Numbered from the stretch's first letter, positions 32,851-45,276 are shown. The stretch is DNA of 64,000 bases from Cryptomeria japonica (GCF_030272615.1 NC_081414.1:779130119-779194118), one strand, 5' to 3'. Made by a program: numbers and translations. The notes: generated from the sequence alone by a model not told the origin.

Positions 32851-35800
32851 TCAATTGCTAGGGGCCATAAGGCCCATAGACTCTGAACACCATCTGAACT
32901 TCTCTGTGCTCACAGCCTTAGTTAAAGCATCCGCAACATTCATCAAAGTGTCCACCTTAACCAGCTTCACCCTACCATCTTCGACCATATCTCTAACAAA
33001 ATGATACTGAACATCAATATGTTTGGTCCGGGCATGAAATGTCGGGTTCTTAGCTAGGCTAATTGCACTCTGACTGTCACAGTAAACTGTCACTGTACCT
33101 TGTTTTATTCCAATATTCGAACACAGTCTCTTAAGCCAAATGGCCTCTTTACAAGCATGAGTAGCTGCCATATACTCTGCTTCAGTAGTGGATAAAGCAA
33201 CCACAGCCTGTCGCTTACTCATCCAACTAATTGCACCACCAAACAAAGTAAACACATAAGCACTGGTGGATCTTCTGCTATCAATATCACCTGCCCAATC
33301 TGAATCTACATAACCATGGATATCAAGGGAAGTCATGTCTCCAACTGAATTACCATGATAACACAAAGAATACTCTGAAGTACCCTTCAAATATCTGAAG
33401 ACTCTTTTGACTGCATCCCAATGAACTCTACCAGGATTAGACATATATCTAGAAAGTACTCCCACTGCTTGGGCAATATCTGGTCTAGTACAGACCATAG
33501 CATACATCAAGCTTCCAACTGCACTCTGGTAAGGCACTCTGCTCATGTCTTCCATCTCCAATGGGGATGTAGGACAATCTGAAACAGATAGTTTCGTTCC
33601 AACTGTAAAAGGAACACTCAATGGTCTACAATTCTGCATGTTGAACCTCTGTAACACTGAATTCACATACTTACTCTGGCCTAGCCATAGCTTTCTGTTC
33701 GCCCTATCTCTTCTAATTTCCATCCCAAGAATGTGCTTTGCTGCACCAAGATCTTTCATTTCAAATTTAGCAGCGAGCTGAGACTTCAGTTCTGAAATCA
33801 TACCTTTCCCTTTACCAATGAATAACATATCATCAACATACAATGCAATGAATAAGAAATGATCACCACAAGATTTATAATAAACACAGTGATCTGATTT
33901 AGAACGTTCAAATCCCAAACTCAACACATATGTATCAAATTTCTGGTACCACATCCTAGGACTTTGTTTGAGGCCATACAAAGATTTCTTCAATTTACAG
34001 ACCAAATTTCTTTTGCCTTTCACCACATAGTGCTCTGGCTGTGTCATATAAATATCTTCCTCCAAATCACCATGAAGGAAAGCAGTTTTCACATCCATTT
34101 TCTCAACCTCTAAATCATAAGCAGTAGCAATAGAAAGCAAAAATCTAATGTACGTCATTTTTGCAACAGGAGAAAATATCTCACCGTAATCAACACCCTC
34201 AACCTGAGAGTAGCCTTTTGCAACCAACCTTGCTTTATACTTCTCAATGCTTCCATCTGAACCAATCTTTTTCTTGAACACCCATTTACAACCAACAGGT
34301 TTTCGTCCTTCAGGCAATGGTACAAGATCCCATGTATCATTCTTTTTCAATGCTGCCATTTCTTCCTCCATAGCAATCTTCCAGGATTCTGCATCATTCA
34401 TACCTAATGCCTCTTCTACAGATTTCGGTTCATCCACACTAGTATTCAGAGCAAAAATACATCTCCAATCATCAGGTGAATACCTTTCAGGTGGTTGTCT
34501 ATGTCTTGTAGACCTTCGAACAAGCTGAGTTGGAGGTTCTTCCTCCTCTTCTGAAGATTCAGAGCTAGACGAGCTCTCCTCAAATTCTTGCCTATCTAGG
34601 GGTCTTGATTCAACTCTTTCAGGTGTAGAAGGAAGTTGAATCACATCTTCTTTTTTAGTCTGTTCTGGCTGCAATGTAACAGAAGGAGACTTAATTTCTC
34701 TAAAAATAACACTTCTGCTGTGAATTACCTTTTGTGCAACAGGGTCCCAAAGCTTGTATCCTTTCACACCATAACTATACCCGATGAAGATACATTTCAC
34801 AGCCTTGTTCTCCAACTTTGTTCGCTTCTCCTTTGGCACATGTGCATATGCCTCGCAACCAAAAAATCTAAGATGTCTCAATGAAGGCTTGTGACCTGAC
34901 CATGCTTCCATAGGCGTTTTATCAATAAGAGCTGATGTAGGAGACCTGTTAATCAGGTAGCAAGCAGTGGCAACAGCTTCAGCCCAAAACTTTTGTTCGA
35001 GACCAGCACCACTCAACATACTCCTAGCCTTCTCCATCAGTGTCCTGTTCATTCTTTCTGCAACTCCATTATGCTGTGGAGAATACGGAGTTGTCTTCTG
35101 CCTGTTAATTCCACAGTCTTTACATAATCTATCAAAATCATTAGAGAAAAACTCACCGCCATTATCAGTTCTCAAACATTTTATTTTCTTTCCAGTCTGC
35201 AACTCAACCATTGTTTTAAATTTTTTAAAACGACTAAAAACTTCAGATTTACTCTTTAGAAAATAAACCCATGTCCTTCTACTAAAATCATCAATAAATG
35301 AAACATAATATGTGGATTTTCCAATCGAAGAGACATCTACTGGACCAAACACATCAGAATGGATGAGATCCAAAACACCACAAGTTTTATGAGAACTCGA
35401 GTAAAACTGAACGCAGTTTTGTTTTCCATAAATGCAATGCTCACAGAAATCAAAGTCAAGATTACAGTCATTCAAACCTTCAACAAGGTTTTTATTTTTC
35501 AAGGTCCTTAGACCCTTTTCTCCAATGTGGCCAAGTCTCTGGTGCCATAACATAGTCTTCTCTATAGGTAACTTTGCTTCAGACGAAAGAGCACCCTTAG
35601 GTACCCAAAAACCATTTCCATCTGCTGAAGGTGAAACCTTCAAATCTTCCAGTGAAGTATCCGCAGATTTACTTTTTACAGAAGTGCTATTACACTCAAC
35701 AGTGTATGCTTCAAGCTTATACAAAGTGCCAAACCTGACACCTCTAGCAGCTACCATAGCACCCTTAATCATCTTACATCCTGCTTCAGAAAAGACTACC

Positions 35801-36897
35801 TGCACACCCGCATCTATCAGTTTGCTCACAGATAACAAATTTCATTTTAATCCAGGGATATGCAGCACAACATTAATCCTTTTTATTCTACCATCAGAAA
35901 ACCTGATTCTAACTTTACCTCGACCAACAATGTCTAGATGTGAATCATCACCCAAGTACACCTTACCTCCATTAAATCCTTCATATTCAGAAAACCAATC
36001 TCTATTGGAAGTCATATGAAAAGATGCACCTGAGTCAATTAGCCAGGCATCATTACCTGCATGAGTCGCCAAAGCCGCAATAAAGGCATCGCCATCTTCC
36101 TTTTCGGACTCAAAATCAGAATCAAACTTTTTCTTTTTCTTCTTCTTCTTTTCTTCTTTGCAGTCCTTACGGATGTGACCCGATTTACCGCAGTTCCAGC
36201 AAATGACTTTGGACTTTCCAGGAGATTTCGATCTCCCTTTGGATTTGGACTTGCCACGCTTCTCATTCTTCTTGCCTTTCTCCTTAGGTCTTCCACGAAC
36301 GGTTAGGGCTTCCTTTGAACTGATGGATACCTTCCTTTGCATCTCTTCACCGAGTAGGGCACCGACCACGTCTTCAGATTTCAAAACAACAGAAGTACTA
36401 CCGATAGCCATAACAAGAGAATCCCACGAATCAGGCAAAGAACAAAGCAAGATCTGACATTTCTCCTCCTCGTCCATCTTAACACTGACGGATACTAATT
36501 GAGCCACCAACATATTGAATGCTTCCAGGTGGTCTGCAATTCGTCCACCCTCTTCCATCTTCAAGGAATACAATTTCTTTCTTAAGAAAATTTGATTTAA
36601 TAAAGATTTCACTTGATACATCTCACCAAGCTTAGTCCATAGCTTCTTTGCAGAGTTTTCTTCATGGACATTGATTAGAACAGAGTCTGCCAGGCACAGT
36701 CTGATTAGACCCTTGGCTCTTCGGTCCATAACATCATACTGAGCTGCCGCAGTAGGATCTGAGGGCCTTTGGACATTCGCATCAATAGCATCCCAAAGAT
36801 CTCGATCTATTAGCAGATCTTCCATCTTTAGCTTCCACATCTCAAAATTACTTCCATTAAATTTCTCCACCTCTATTCTCCCTGACGAACTCGCCAT
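32851..36897 (-). pseudogene. Copia gag-pol of copy 2, full length with one nonsense codon
   Basis: From the ATG at 36897 the frame reads 351 codons to a TGA (35842-35844), then continues open to 32851, about 1348 codons in all, the normal size for copia. Order: gag, zinc knuckle (CWNCGKSGHIRKDC), protease DSGAS, pre-integrase, integrase, reverse transcriptase (YVDDM), RNase H (DSDWAG, then LSTTEAEY). At the stop, copy 1 has CGA (Arg), so this is a single CpG C-to-T transition, consistent with methylated-cytosine decay. All catalytic regions seem present. Confidence 0.92.
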
Positions 36898-37006
36898 CTG
36901 AATATTCCTGCAACAAGATCAAAAAGTGTCTTCTGCACAAGCTCCCACTCAAATCTGGATTAGTTCAAAAAACCCAACTGCCCACAATTGAAACCAAAGG
37001 TGATCA

Positions 37007-37019
37007 GGCTCTGATACCA
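37007..37019 (-). other. Primer-binding site of copia copy 2
   Basis: On the minus strand TGGTATCAGAGCC lies two bases from the 5' LTR. Confidence 0.92.
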
Positions 37020-37021
37020 CT

Positions 37022-37915
37022 TGTAAGGAAGTTAAGTAGCGGAAACAACTTCCTACACTAACCTTGAGAGGAGGGTAATGCAAATTTTTTTTAGATCATT
37101 ACAACAGTTACAGAAAATGGAAATAGATATAATAGCATTCATACCACAACACAATGATTTACGTGGGGAAAACCCTTTCGGGAGAAAAACCCCACCCTCC
37201 AAAAGCAGCTCAATATTTTATTCAGCAATCAAAAACAAATTACAAAATACTTGCAGAGCAAGCTCTTCATAGGAGTATCACTAATTAGAGATTCAGAGGC
37301 AACTCAATAGCCATAAGACTCTTACACACAACCTCTATCTCACACACATCATAAATAGGAGATACAATACAAGAAACCGTCAAACGGTATTACAAAACCA
37401 TGGGCTAAAACCACCCAATAAGGTGTAGCCGACCTTATCTCCCTTCTAGATGCCCTATGACATGTTAAAGCACACATCAACACGTGTTGCTCCATTTTAC
37501 AGCTCATTTATGTATTCGATACAAATTATTTTTCCTATTTCAGGAGTACAAACTTCCGGAGGCCATAACTTGAGAACCGGGTGTCCGATTGACGAACTGT
37601 TTGAAGCGCCGAAAAGCTCGCGAAGTGCTCTATCACCTGGTAACCAGCTTCGCCAGTTATGGCCACTTTTTAGGGCATTTCGGAGCCTCTAAAGTCCCCA
37701 AAATTAATTTTAAATATTTTATTGCACCCCTCCAAGATGAAAACTTTAATATCTTCAAAACTAGCTGTGACCTTGTGACGAAACTTTACCAGAATGCTTA
37801 TCTAGCCAACCAGAAGCTTCAGGGAGAGTTTCGCACCATTTTGTGCTCAAATGAAAACTTACTATAAATAGTAACTTCACATAAATGCAAGGTTGAGACA
37901 CCATTTTTCCCAACA
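37022..37915 (-). repeat. 5' LTR of copia copy 2
   Basis: 894 bp, TGTTGGGAAAAATGG to CTTCCTTACA on the minus strand, nearly identical to the copy 1 LTR. Confidence 0.92.
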
Positions 37916-38368
37916 GTTTCAAGGCTTTTGGATCCACATATGTCGAGGATGGAATAGCCTCTTGATTGACAGGTATTGTTATTTCTGATCTAGGTCATAG
38001 ATTGTTGCAATATATGAATGGATTTGGATCACCATTAACAGTCACTTCAACTCCATTGTGTGGGAACTTGATACATCGATGATATGTAGATGGGACTGTG
38101 CTCATCTCATGAATCCATGGACGTCCTAGTAATATATTGTATGTGAGATCCAGGTCTAGGACTTGACAAACCACATCCTTTGTAACCGGCCCAGCTCTGA
38201 GAGGCAAGATGACTATGCCTTTGGATGAATGCTTTTCATCATCATGTGCCTTGATGGTAATTTTTTTTGTAGAATCACAGCCTTATCAAAATATCCCAAT
38301 TGTTTAATAGTGCTCAATGTACAAATGTTTAGACTAGCTCCTCCATCTATCAGGACTCGTTTTATTCA
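37916..38368 (-). pseudogene. Tat-like element protease region, truncated
   Basis: The minus strand reads LIDGGASLNICTLSTIKQLG (aspartic protease active-site region), then, after a one-base slip in an A8 run (38261-38268), LPLRAGPVTKDVVCQVLDLD and YNILLGRPWIHEMSTVPSTY, the conserved gypsy protease end. It stops at the copia copy 2 LTR. The reverse transcriptase that should follow is absent. Confidence 0.85.
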
Positions 38369-40921
38369 ATGTTTGTGTAGGAAGACTTCAATGTGTAAGA
38401 GTACGTTATGTGATTGGCTCACAGAGGCATCATCAACTTCTATGAATATAAGGGAGTGTGGATCAGAAAGGTATCCCACCATGGCTTGAAATTGGTCCAC
38501 ATTCAAATCAGTGGGGACGGTAGTGTCTCTCAAAGTTTTGTCAAGAATAGCTTTATGTGTGGGGGATATGCGTAAAAGCTCAAGGATGGAAATAAGTGCG
38601 GGTGTCTTCCCCAACTGTTCTACAAGGTCATACTTAGGTTTGGTTGAGGAGGAAGCTGTGTTTTTCGCTAGAGCACCTTGCAAACTAAATTTACCTTGAT
38701 GAGTTGTAACATTACATTTAGAGGTAGGTTCCGAAGAAGATCTAATGCCTTTTAGGACAATCTTGGGTCTTTGGGTAGAATTCTTAGGCGTTTTGTCCTT
38801 GATGATGATGGTAGAGACATAATTGTCCATCAAAATGTGATTGATAGTTGCATCATAGTTATAGGATACTCTGGTATAGTTGGTTTGGTCATCTGTGGCT
38901 TTAGACTTTCCCTTGTCATGCTTTGGGAATGGTTCCTTAAACATCTCATGTTCTTGATTGGATGAATGTCCTTCAATCTCAATGTCACCTCTATCAATAA
39001 GATCTTGTATGATGTTCTTTAGTCGATGGCAATTTCCTGTCTTATGACCTTTGCTCTTATGAAATTCACAATATTCATCATCATTCCACCAATTTGGTTT
39101 GACCTTTGGCTCATATGGAGGAAAATCTGGAATTGTTATGATTTTGTTTGCCACTAGTTTTTTGAAAACTGACTCTAGTGGTTCTCCCAATGGAGTGTAC
39201 TTCCTTCGTGACTTTGAAGTTGTATGAGTATTCACCTAATTGTTTGTAGAGCTTGATCCAGAAAAAATGATTTTAGGTCGCACTGTATTGGCATCAACAA
39301 CACCATCATTGACTGTGTTCTTGTTTTTATTCCAAAATCTTGGCTTATCTTTTCCTTTAAAGTCATCTTTGTTTTCTTTGAATATTTTGACGATGCCTTG
39401 CTCAATTAAGACCTTCTTTGTTGCTAAGCCTTTTTCAATGATGTCCTTGCAAGTGGACAAACAAGCTTTCCTTAGATCATAGCCAATGTATTTGTTAACA
39501 TTTTGGGTGAACATCTCTACCATTTGTTTTTGTGGAATTTCACAAGAGCATCTGCTAGCTAGATTCCTCCATCTTTGTAAAAATGATGAAAAAGACTCCC
39601 CATCTTTTTGCTTGGTGTTGGACAAAGTAGTGACTGATATGTTTGTCTCTATGTTGTATGAAAAATGTTGGATAAATGCCTCAGCTAAGTCACCCCATGA
39701 CTTAATTCCATGTGGAAGTTGGGAGAACGATTCCATAGCTTGATCACCTAAGCTTTGTGGGAATAATCTCATCAAATATGTCTCTTCTGCTGCTACCTCA
39801 ATACAAGCTATGAAAAATTGTCTTATGTGTGCCTTAGGATCTCCTTTTCCTCTGTACTTATCAAACGTAGGTGTCACAAAGTGTGTAGGGAATGGAGGCA
39901 TTGGAATGCTTTTGTCAAATGGATAGGGACATATGTCTCTCATTGTGTAAGTTGGCTTCAGTGTATTTATATCCTCCATTTTCTTTTGTAAGTCCTTGAT
40001 TTGTTGTTCCAAATTGTTCTTAGGTGGAGACTGACTTCTTGGACCATACGCCATGCCTGAAGCACTAAGTGGAGGAGGAGCATGTTGCATATATGGATGA
40101 TATTGATCATACACATGTTCATATGGAGGAGGTCTATAATGATGTTGTGTATATGGACCACTTGGTATAAAGTTATGGTGAGGAATGGAATATCTGTGTT
40201 GTCCATGTATACCATACTCCACCAGAATGTCATGAATTTGTTCTAGTGTGTTGCCCCCAAATTTGACGTGGGGTTTCCTTGTGTCCAAATTTTTAGCATG
40301 CCTTTGAATATCCAATTGCTTTGGTGGTTGATCCATAGCATTGGTATGTGATTGAGCATATTTTTCTGCATAAGACTTCCATAATGGTTTGCGAAGGTGA
40401 GTATCATATGCTTGACCATGTGTATGTGGGACCTCAGATTTTTGAAACAAAGATGATGGTGATTCAGGCACAAGATGTGTTCCTCTATTGCCTCCACTAT
40501 TAGGCCTCCTTTGATCCATGTTGAGGTGAGGTTGTTGCAAAGGTCAATTTTCCATTATTTGAGACATGTCAAAATCATGAGGGATCTTGGCTCCACTTTG
40601 TGCCATCATTTGTAAGAAATATTGTCTATCTCTCCTCATTATTTCCTCAACCAATCGATTGAAACAGGGATCCATAATGGGGTCTTCCACTTCTGCTGAA
40701 TGTATTGAAATGTTATCCATATTGTCATTGTGTGTGTCATTGTTGTTTATAGTGTCCATGTGCTCAACATTTGGAATTTTTCTATAGGCATCCATGTCAA
40801 GTAATGTAGTATGATCAGAATTGAAAAAGACATCATTGTCATACTCATAGGAACTCATGTTTGCAGATTCTTGAGCCTCTTTAGTTTCTCTCTTAGATTT
40901 TTGGGAACGGGTTTCAACCAT
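38369..40921 (-). pseudogene. Tat-like element gag
   Basis: The frame starts with MVETRSQKSKRETKEAQESA at 40921 and runs about 850 codons. It has stops at 40544-40546 (TGA) and 39236-39238 (TAG), and a TGA at 38366 at the gag/protease edge. A coiled-coil-like EQQIKDLQKKMEDI segment lies before the core gag domain, which includes AHIRQFFIACIEVAAEETYL and FIQHFSYN. Near the end comes WWNDDEYCEFHKSKGHKTGN, a C-X2-H type zinc finger used by Tat/Athila-type gags. It would package the element RNA; with stops it is inactive. Confidence 0.88.
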
Positions 40922-42420
40922 GAACTAGGTCTTGACCAAGATGTGTGAGACTAGATGAAAATGGAAAGAGTATGGAAGACCAAGAGTTGGATGGAATGTA
41001 AATGAATCTGAGGTTTACTTGCAATGTCCAAAGTGTAAGACCAAGTATGTATGTAGTAGAGTAGGTGTGGCGTCCAAAGAGATGATAGTTTCTCTTGATG
41101 AGGTAAGTTGACCTTGACTCTAAGTAAGACCAAATGAGACCCAAAAGTGATAGACCTTGATGAGGGACCACTTAGCAAAATGTTATTGTATGTAATGTGT
41201 TGACAAAATATGATGAGGACAAGCAAGTGACCTTTTGACTCAAGTTTAGACAAATGTGAATGTAATGTAAGGTGTAAAGCAATGATGAACTTTGTGAGAC
41301 CCAAAGATAGGTTGAATTATAGATGAAAACCTAGAGAGATAACCTAGGAAGCTCAATAAGTCTGAAACTGATTGTTATTGTTTGTTGGACTGTAAATTTT
41401 TCCAATTTGTGAAGTTGTTGTTGTGACCAAATCTGAATGTTTGACTATTTTTTTGTGACAAGAGGACACAATGTTGACGAGGACTCAATGTTTGCAAGTG
41501 TTTAGACTCAAAATGACTCCAAAGAAAAGTGTGTTGTTTGATGTAAGAATATTTTGCATACACTTGAAGACACAAAAGACACAATGTTTTGCTGTTTGGT
41601 CTTGAATGTTTGATTGTTCAAAATAAGACAAGCACAATTCTTATGGTTGGCCAGGACAATAGTTGTTGATCCCACATGGAGTTTACCCAGAGGCTACACT
41701 ATTCAGAGTGGATACTTAGATGCTTGACCCCACTGGCTCCACCCTCGACACTCACTTATCGGGGCAGCCAAGCATCAGTCCCCATGAAAACTCCTCGTGG
41801 CGAACTTTGTATATCTACTAAGAACCGTATGTGTGTGGGCCGCTACCAGAGGTCCGACCTCCTACCCCGACAACTAGAAGGATTTTGGCTTCTAAAATAA
41901 AAAGGTGCTAGTAAGGGCATCCGCTCGTGTGGCCATACATGCGGCACTTTCAGCTCTATAAATACAGAAGGCTCTCAGTCGGTAGGGGTTATGCCCTACA
42001 AATGATCAAATAAATTTGATCAAATGAGTTTATGGGGAGACATAGTGTCGGTATGAACTAATCAGCACACGTTATCCATAGTTTTCACCATGAATATAGT
42101 TATTTATAGTGGTTTGGAAAAAGATGGCTTTTCTTTTGCTACCACTTGGGTCCTTCTCTCCTCACTAGTAGTCCTAATGACCACACGGGGAGACAGGCCC
42201 TTTAAAGATTAAACAAAAAGAGCCTATTTCTCAAGACACAAAAGACAATGGTTCAATTTTAGTGCACCAATTGAAGTGTTTGCTAATTTATGAAAACAAG
42301 GCACAAAATAAAGATCAAAAACCCTTGCCAAGGTCCTGCATCAAAGATCTATTAGTAGTTTGGATTGTTTCAAATAATCACCCCTTCTTGCAAGCACACA
42401 AGTTAGGTAAATTTTAGATC
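40922..42420 (-). mobile_element. Leader of the Tat-like element, gag-proximal part
   Basis: No frame is supported. A GC-rich block at about 41660-41990, unlike its AT-rich surroundings, contains GATCCCACATGGAGTTTACC and CTTATCGGGGCAGCCAAGC. It could be a structured or packaging RNA region; this is inference. Confidence 0.5.
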
Positions 42421-43335
42421 CAAAAGACTTTGTGAAATAGGGGCCTTCAACAATGCGTTTTTTTGACCAATTCAAATATCTGATTCATCATAAAAAAAGA
42501 CCACTTATAAAATTTCAGGAGATTTCTAGAAATGTAAGAAAATCCAAAACATTTGCTAATTTGCTCCAAAACTTAAATTTTTATGAAAAATCATAAAAAA
42601 TTCATATAAAATGCAAAATCGATCCAAAAAATCTAAAATTTTTACTAGAGAGTTTTGATGGCCTTCCAAACCTGCATGAAAATGTTTTTGCAGCAAATCC
42701 AAGCAGTTTGTGAGATATGAGCAAAATAATACAAAACCCTAATTTTCAAAGATCTGATTTTTTAGGAATGATTTTGCATCAAAATTAACATTACAAAGAA
42801 CAGATCCTATGTATAATTCTAACAGATTTCAAAAAAAGTAAGAAAATCCAAAACATTCGCTAATTTTCTCTCCAAATTAATTTTTTATGAAAATACATAA
42901 AAAATTCATATAAATTTTAAATATGCTCCAAAAAATCTAAAATTTCTATTGTGAACCTTTGATAATGTTCTTGACTTGTAAATAAAATTTTATGCCACAA
43001 TTCAATGCCGCTTATGAGATCTGATCAAAATAATTAAAATCCCTAATTTTTAAAGATCCGATTTTTTAGGAAATATTTTGCATCAAAATTGAAATCACAA
43101 AGAACAGATCCTATGTATAATTATGAGAGATTTCCAAAAATGTAAGAAAATCAGAAAAATTCGCTCATTTGCTCTCAAAATTTTTTTTTTTGAAAAAAAA
43201 AAAAAAAAACCATAGAAAATGAAAATGTGCTCCAAAAAATCTGAATTTTGGATTGAGAGCTCTTGATACTGTTCTCAACCTGCCAACAAACGTTTGTGCA
43301 AAATTCTAAGCCGTTTGTGAGATCGGATCAAATCT
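42421..43335. repeat. Three diverged tandem copies of about 300 bp in the leader
   Basis: Landmarks recur at a spacing of about 300 bp. GATCYGATTTTTTAGGAA begins near 42751 and 43057. GTAAGAAAATCMRAAA-type blocks lie near 42535, 42838 and 43142, and AAAGAACAGATCCTATGTAT near 42796 and 43098. Confidence 0.75.
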
Positions 43336-43463
43336 CTCAAAGATCTTGATTTTGTGTCCAAAACCCTAGCTGCACAAGGTTATTCTCCAAATTGTTTTAC
43401 AAAACAGCAATATAGGGTTAGAAAAACCTGCAAAAAACACAAATCTAATAAAAATCCATGTCC

Positions 43464-43480
43464 CACAAGGCGTGCCAAAA
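43464..43480 (-). other. Primer-binding site region of the Tat-like element
   Basis: On the minus strand TTTTGGCACGCCTTGTGGGA follows the 5' LTR. It is similar to the TGGCGCC...GGGGA primer sites of plant gypsy elements. The priming tRNA cannot be named with certainty. Confidence 0.6.
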
Positions 43481-44286
43481 TGTTTATGGTGAAAATGGAG
43501 ACAATAATGTTGAAAGACTAAATGAATTCAACCACAAAACTCTAGCCTAACAACAACAAAGATCCACCATAACATATGAAGATTACCTAAGAAAATGCAA
43601 ATCAAATTAAATCACAAAGATTATACCATCACATGTCCAATAGGGTTTGAATCTCCATTCTTCCTATCTCCATTGATCTTGCTTGATATATTTGCTCTCA
43701 GATTTTATATGTGCACAAGAGCTCAACAAAGAACGGAAATGTGGTTGCAAGTAGGATCACATATGAATGTTTGAAAGCGTAGAGTAGCCAATTGATCAGG
43801 TAGTTTGAATAGAATGCATAGATTGATTAGGGTTGATAATGAAGGAAGTATCCTCTTATATAGAAGACACTATATGAAATGGAGGGATAAGATTGAGAGG
43901 TGTAAAAGATAAATGGTTGGCTATGATTAAAGGGTAGGTAAAGGAAATAATAAAATAATAAGAGGGTAGGTAGTGTAGGAATTAAGAGGTGAATGACATG
44001 TGTCATAGGTGGAAAAGGTTAATGAATTAATTAGATAAATAAAGATTCATTTAATTAATAGAAGAAGTGGGATCAATTAAATAAATAAAAGTATTTATTT
44101 AATTTAGGAAAAGGGGAATTTAAATAAATAAATGTATTTATTTAAATGAGAAATAAGGTTAGAAGAGGATAAATGAATTAATTAAATAAATAAAGATTTA
44201 TTTAATTAATAGAAGAATTAGGCTAAAGATAATTAAATAAATAAAAATATTTATTTAATTAAACATGACAATTTTAAGTGTCTACA
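43481..44286 (-). repeat. 5' LTR of the Tat-like element
   Basis: 806 bp matching 22833-23638 in length and sequence, followed on the right by the TSD copy GTTGT. Confidence 0.92.
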
Positions 44287-44324
44287 GTTGTAATATCAGA
44301 AGATAAAGTGGTATTAATGAGATC
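44287..44324 (-). pseudogene. Multi-exon gene: exon split by the gypsy insertion, upstream part
   Basis: It starts after the acceptor TTTTTTACCTTGTAG with GATCTCATTAATACC and runs into the TSD. It joins 22758-22832. Confidence 0.55.
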
Positions 44325-44480
44325 CTACAAGGTAAAAAAAGAGCACATACATCAATATATACATGAGTTGTATAGTTTATCTACATATACATGTAGACGT
44401 ACACATATATTTTTTTAAAAATCAAGTATTTATTTGAATCAAAATTTTCACCAAAAATGTAGTTGATGTCTGTAGAAAAC

Positions 44481-44539
44481 CAACAAGAGGATCACCATGA
44501 TATGGGTCTGAAAAAACCCATCCTAATAGTCATGTCCAC
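44481..44539 (-). pseudogene. Multi-exon gene: possible small exon
   Basis: It lies between TTTTGTTACAG and a GT. Phase-0 reading gives VDMTIRMGFFRPISW then TGA, and its 59-nt length breaks the phase of the next exon. It may be mis-bounded or decayed. Confidence 0.3.
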
Positions 44540-44644
44540 CTGTAACAAAATTCAATTGTTAGGTTTACTTAAGCTCTCGATTGTTCAAATGAATTTTTTT
44601 ATCTACATGTACATATAAAAATTGATTCTAGGGAGTCAACGTAC

Positions 44645-44740
44645 AATATCTATAGGCTCATCTACAACAACTAATGCTAGAGGATCACTCACAATAATCA
44701 TAGGTGGATTATCTGACATGGATGTCGGTGTCACAATCCC
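44645..44740 (-). pseudogene. Multi-exon gene: 96-nt exon
   Basis: Thirty-two open codons (GIVTPTSMSDNPPMIIVSDP and on) lie between TTTTTTAACTTAG and GTACGTTG, in phase 0 at both ends. Confidence 0.5.
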
Positions 44741-44963
44741 CTAAGTTAAAAAAGTTTGACATTTAAATTTATATACCAACAAATTAATAATATGTACACA
44801 TGTTACAATCTATTAATCTACATTTAAAATTTAATTTAAGTACTCAAAGTTGTAAGTTAATATAATATATTTAATTTAGGTACTCAAAGTTGTAATTTAA
44901 TATAATTTATGTAATTTCTTTGAAAATTAAATTAAAAAATCAATCAAATTTCAAAAATAGTAC

Positions 44964-45050
44964 CCCAAAAGACGTGTCGAGATCAAGAGGTGTCAACAAT
45001 ACAGTAAAATGATTTGAAGATCTAGTTGACGTGAGGGCCCCAGCCATGAC
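44964..45050 (-). pseudogene. Multi-exon gene: 87-nt exon
   Basis: Twenty-nine open codons ([20 protein letters not shown] and on) lie between TTATGTCTCTAG and GTACTATT, in phase 0 at both ends. Confidence 0.5.
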
Positions 45051-45080
45051 CTAGAGACATAATGGAGACATATGTACATG

Positions 45081-45082
<2 letters not shown>

Positions 45083-45160
<78 letters not shown>

Positions 45161-45222
45161 GTGTGTATATATATGTATATATATGTATATATGTATGTAT
45201 ATATGTGTATATATATATGTAT

Positions 45223-45276
<54 letters not shown>
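45083..45276. repeat. (TA)n/(CA)n compound microsatellite
   Basis: Long TA runs flank a CA run and TATG variants. It sits in an intron of the minus-strand gene. Apparent Tyr/Ile frames across it are artefacts. Confidence 0.95.

Larger units (their letters stand above)
32165..37915 (-). mobile_element. Ty1/copia retrotransposon, copy 2 (near-complete, inverted)
   Basis: On the minus strand it has a full 5' LTR (37022-37915), primer-binding site, a full gag-pol interrupted by one stop, a polypurine tract and a 3' LTR cut at 32165. It is a close relative of copy 1, with few amino acid differences by eye. Its 5' flank is the protease region of the Tat-like element, so it inserted there. Confidence 0.93.
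22833..44286 (-). mobile_element. Tat-like Ty3/gypsy retrotransposon with antisense PMD gene and nested copia copies
   Basis: A 21.5-kb unit bounded by direct 806-bp LTRs (22833-23638 and 43481-44286) with a perfect TSD GTTGT (22828-22832, 44287-44291). On the minus strand the order is 5' LTR, primer-binding site, a leader of about 2.5 kb, gag and protease, nested copia sequence where pol should be, a linker, an opposite-strand PMD gene, a polypurine tract and the 3' LTR. Opposite-strand extra genes near the 3' LTR are known for the Tat lineage, and the gag zinc finger CEFHKSKGHKTGNC fits that group. LTRs differ at roughly 20-25 sites by eye (about 97 percent identity). No reverse transcriptase or integrase of its own remains, so it is non-autonomous. 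Confidence 0.9.

Noticed and set aside
33545-36457. Frames on the strand opposite the copia gag-pol
   Set aside because: They are mirror shadows of the strongly coding polyprotein; the same shadows occur in copy 1.
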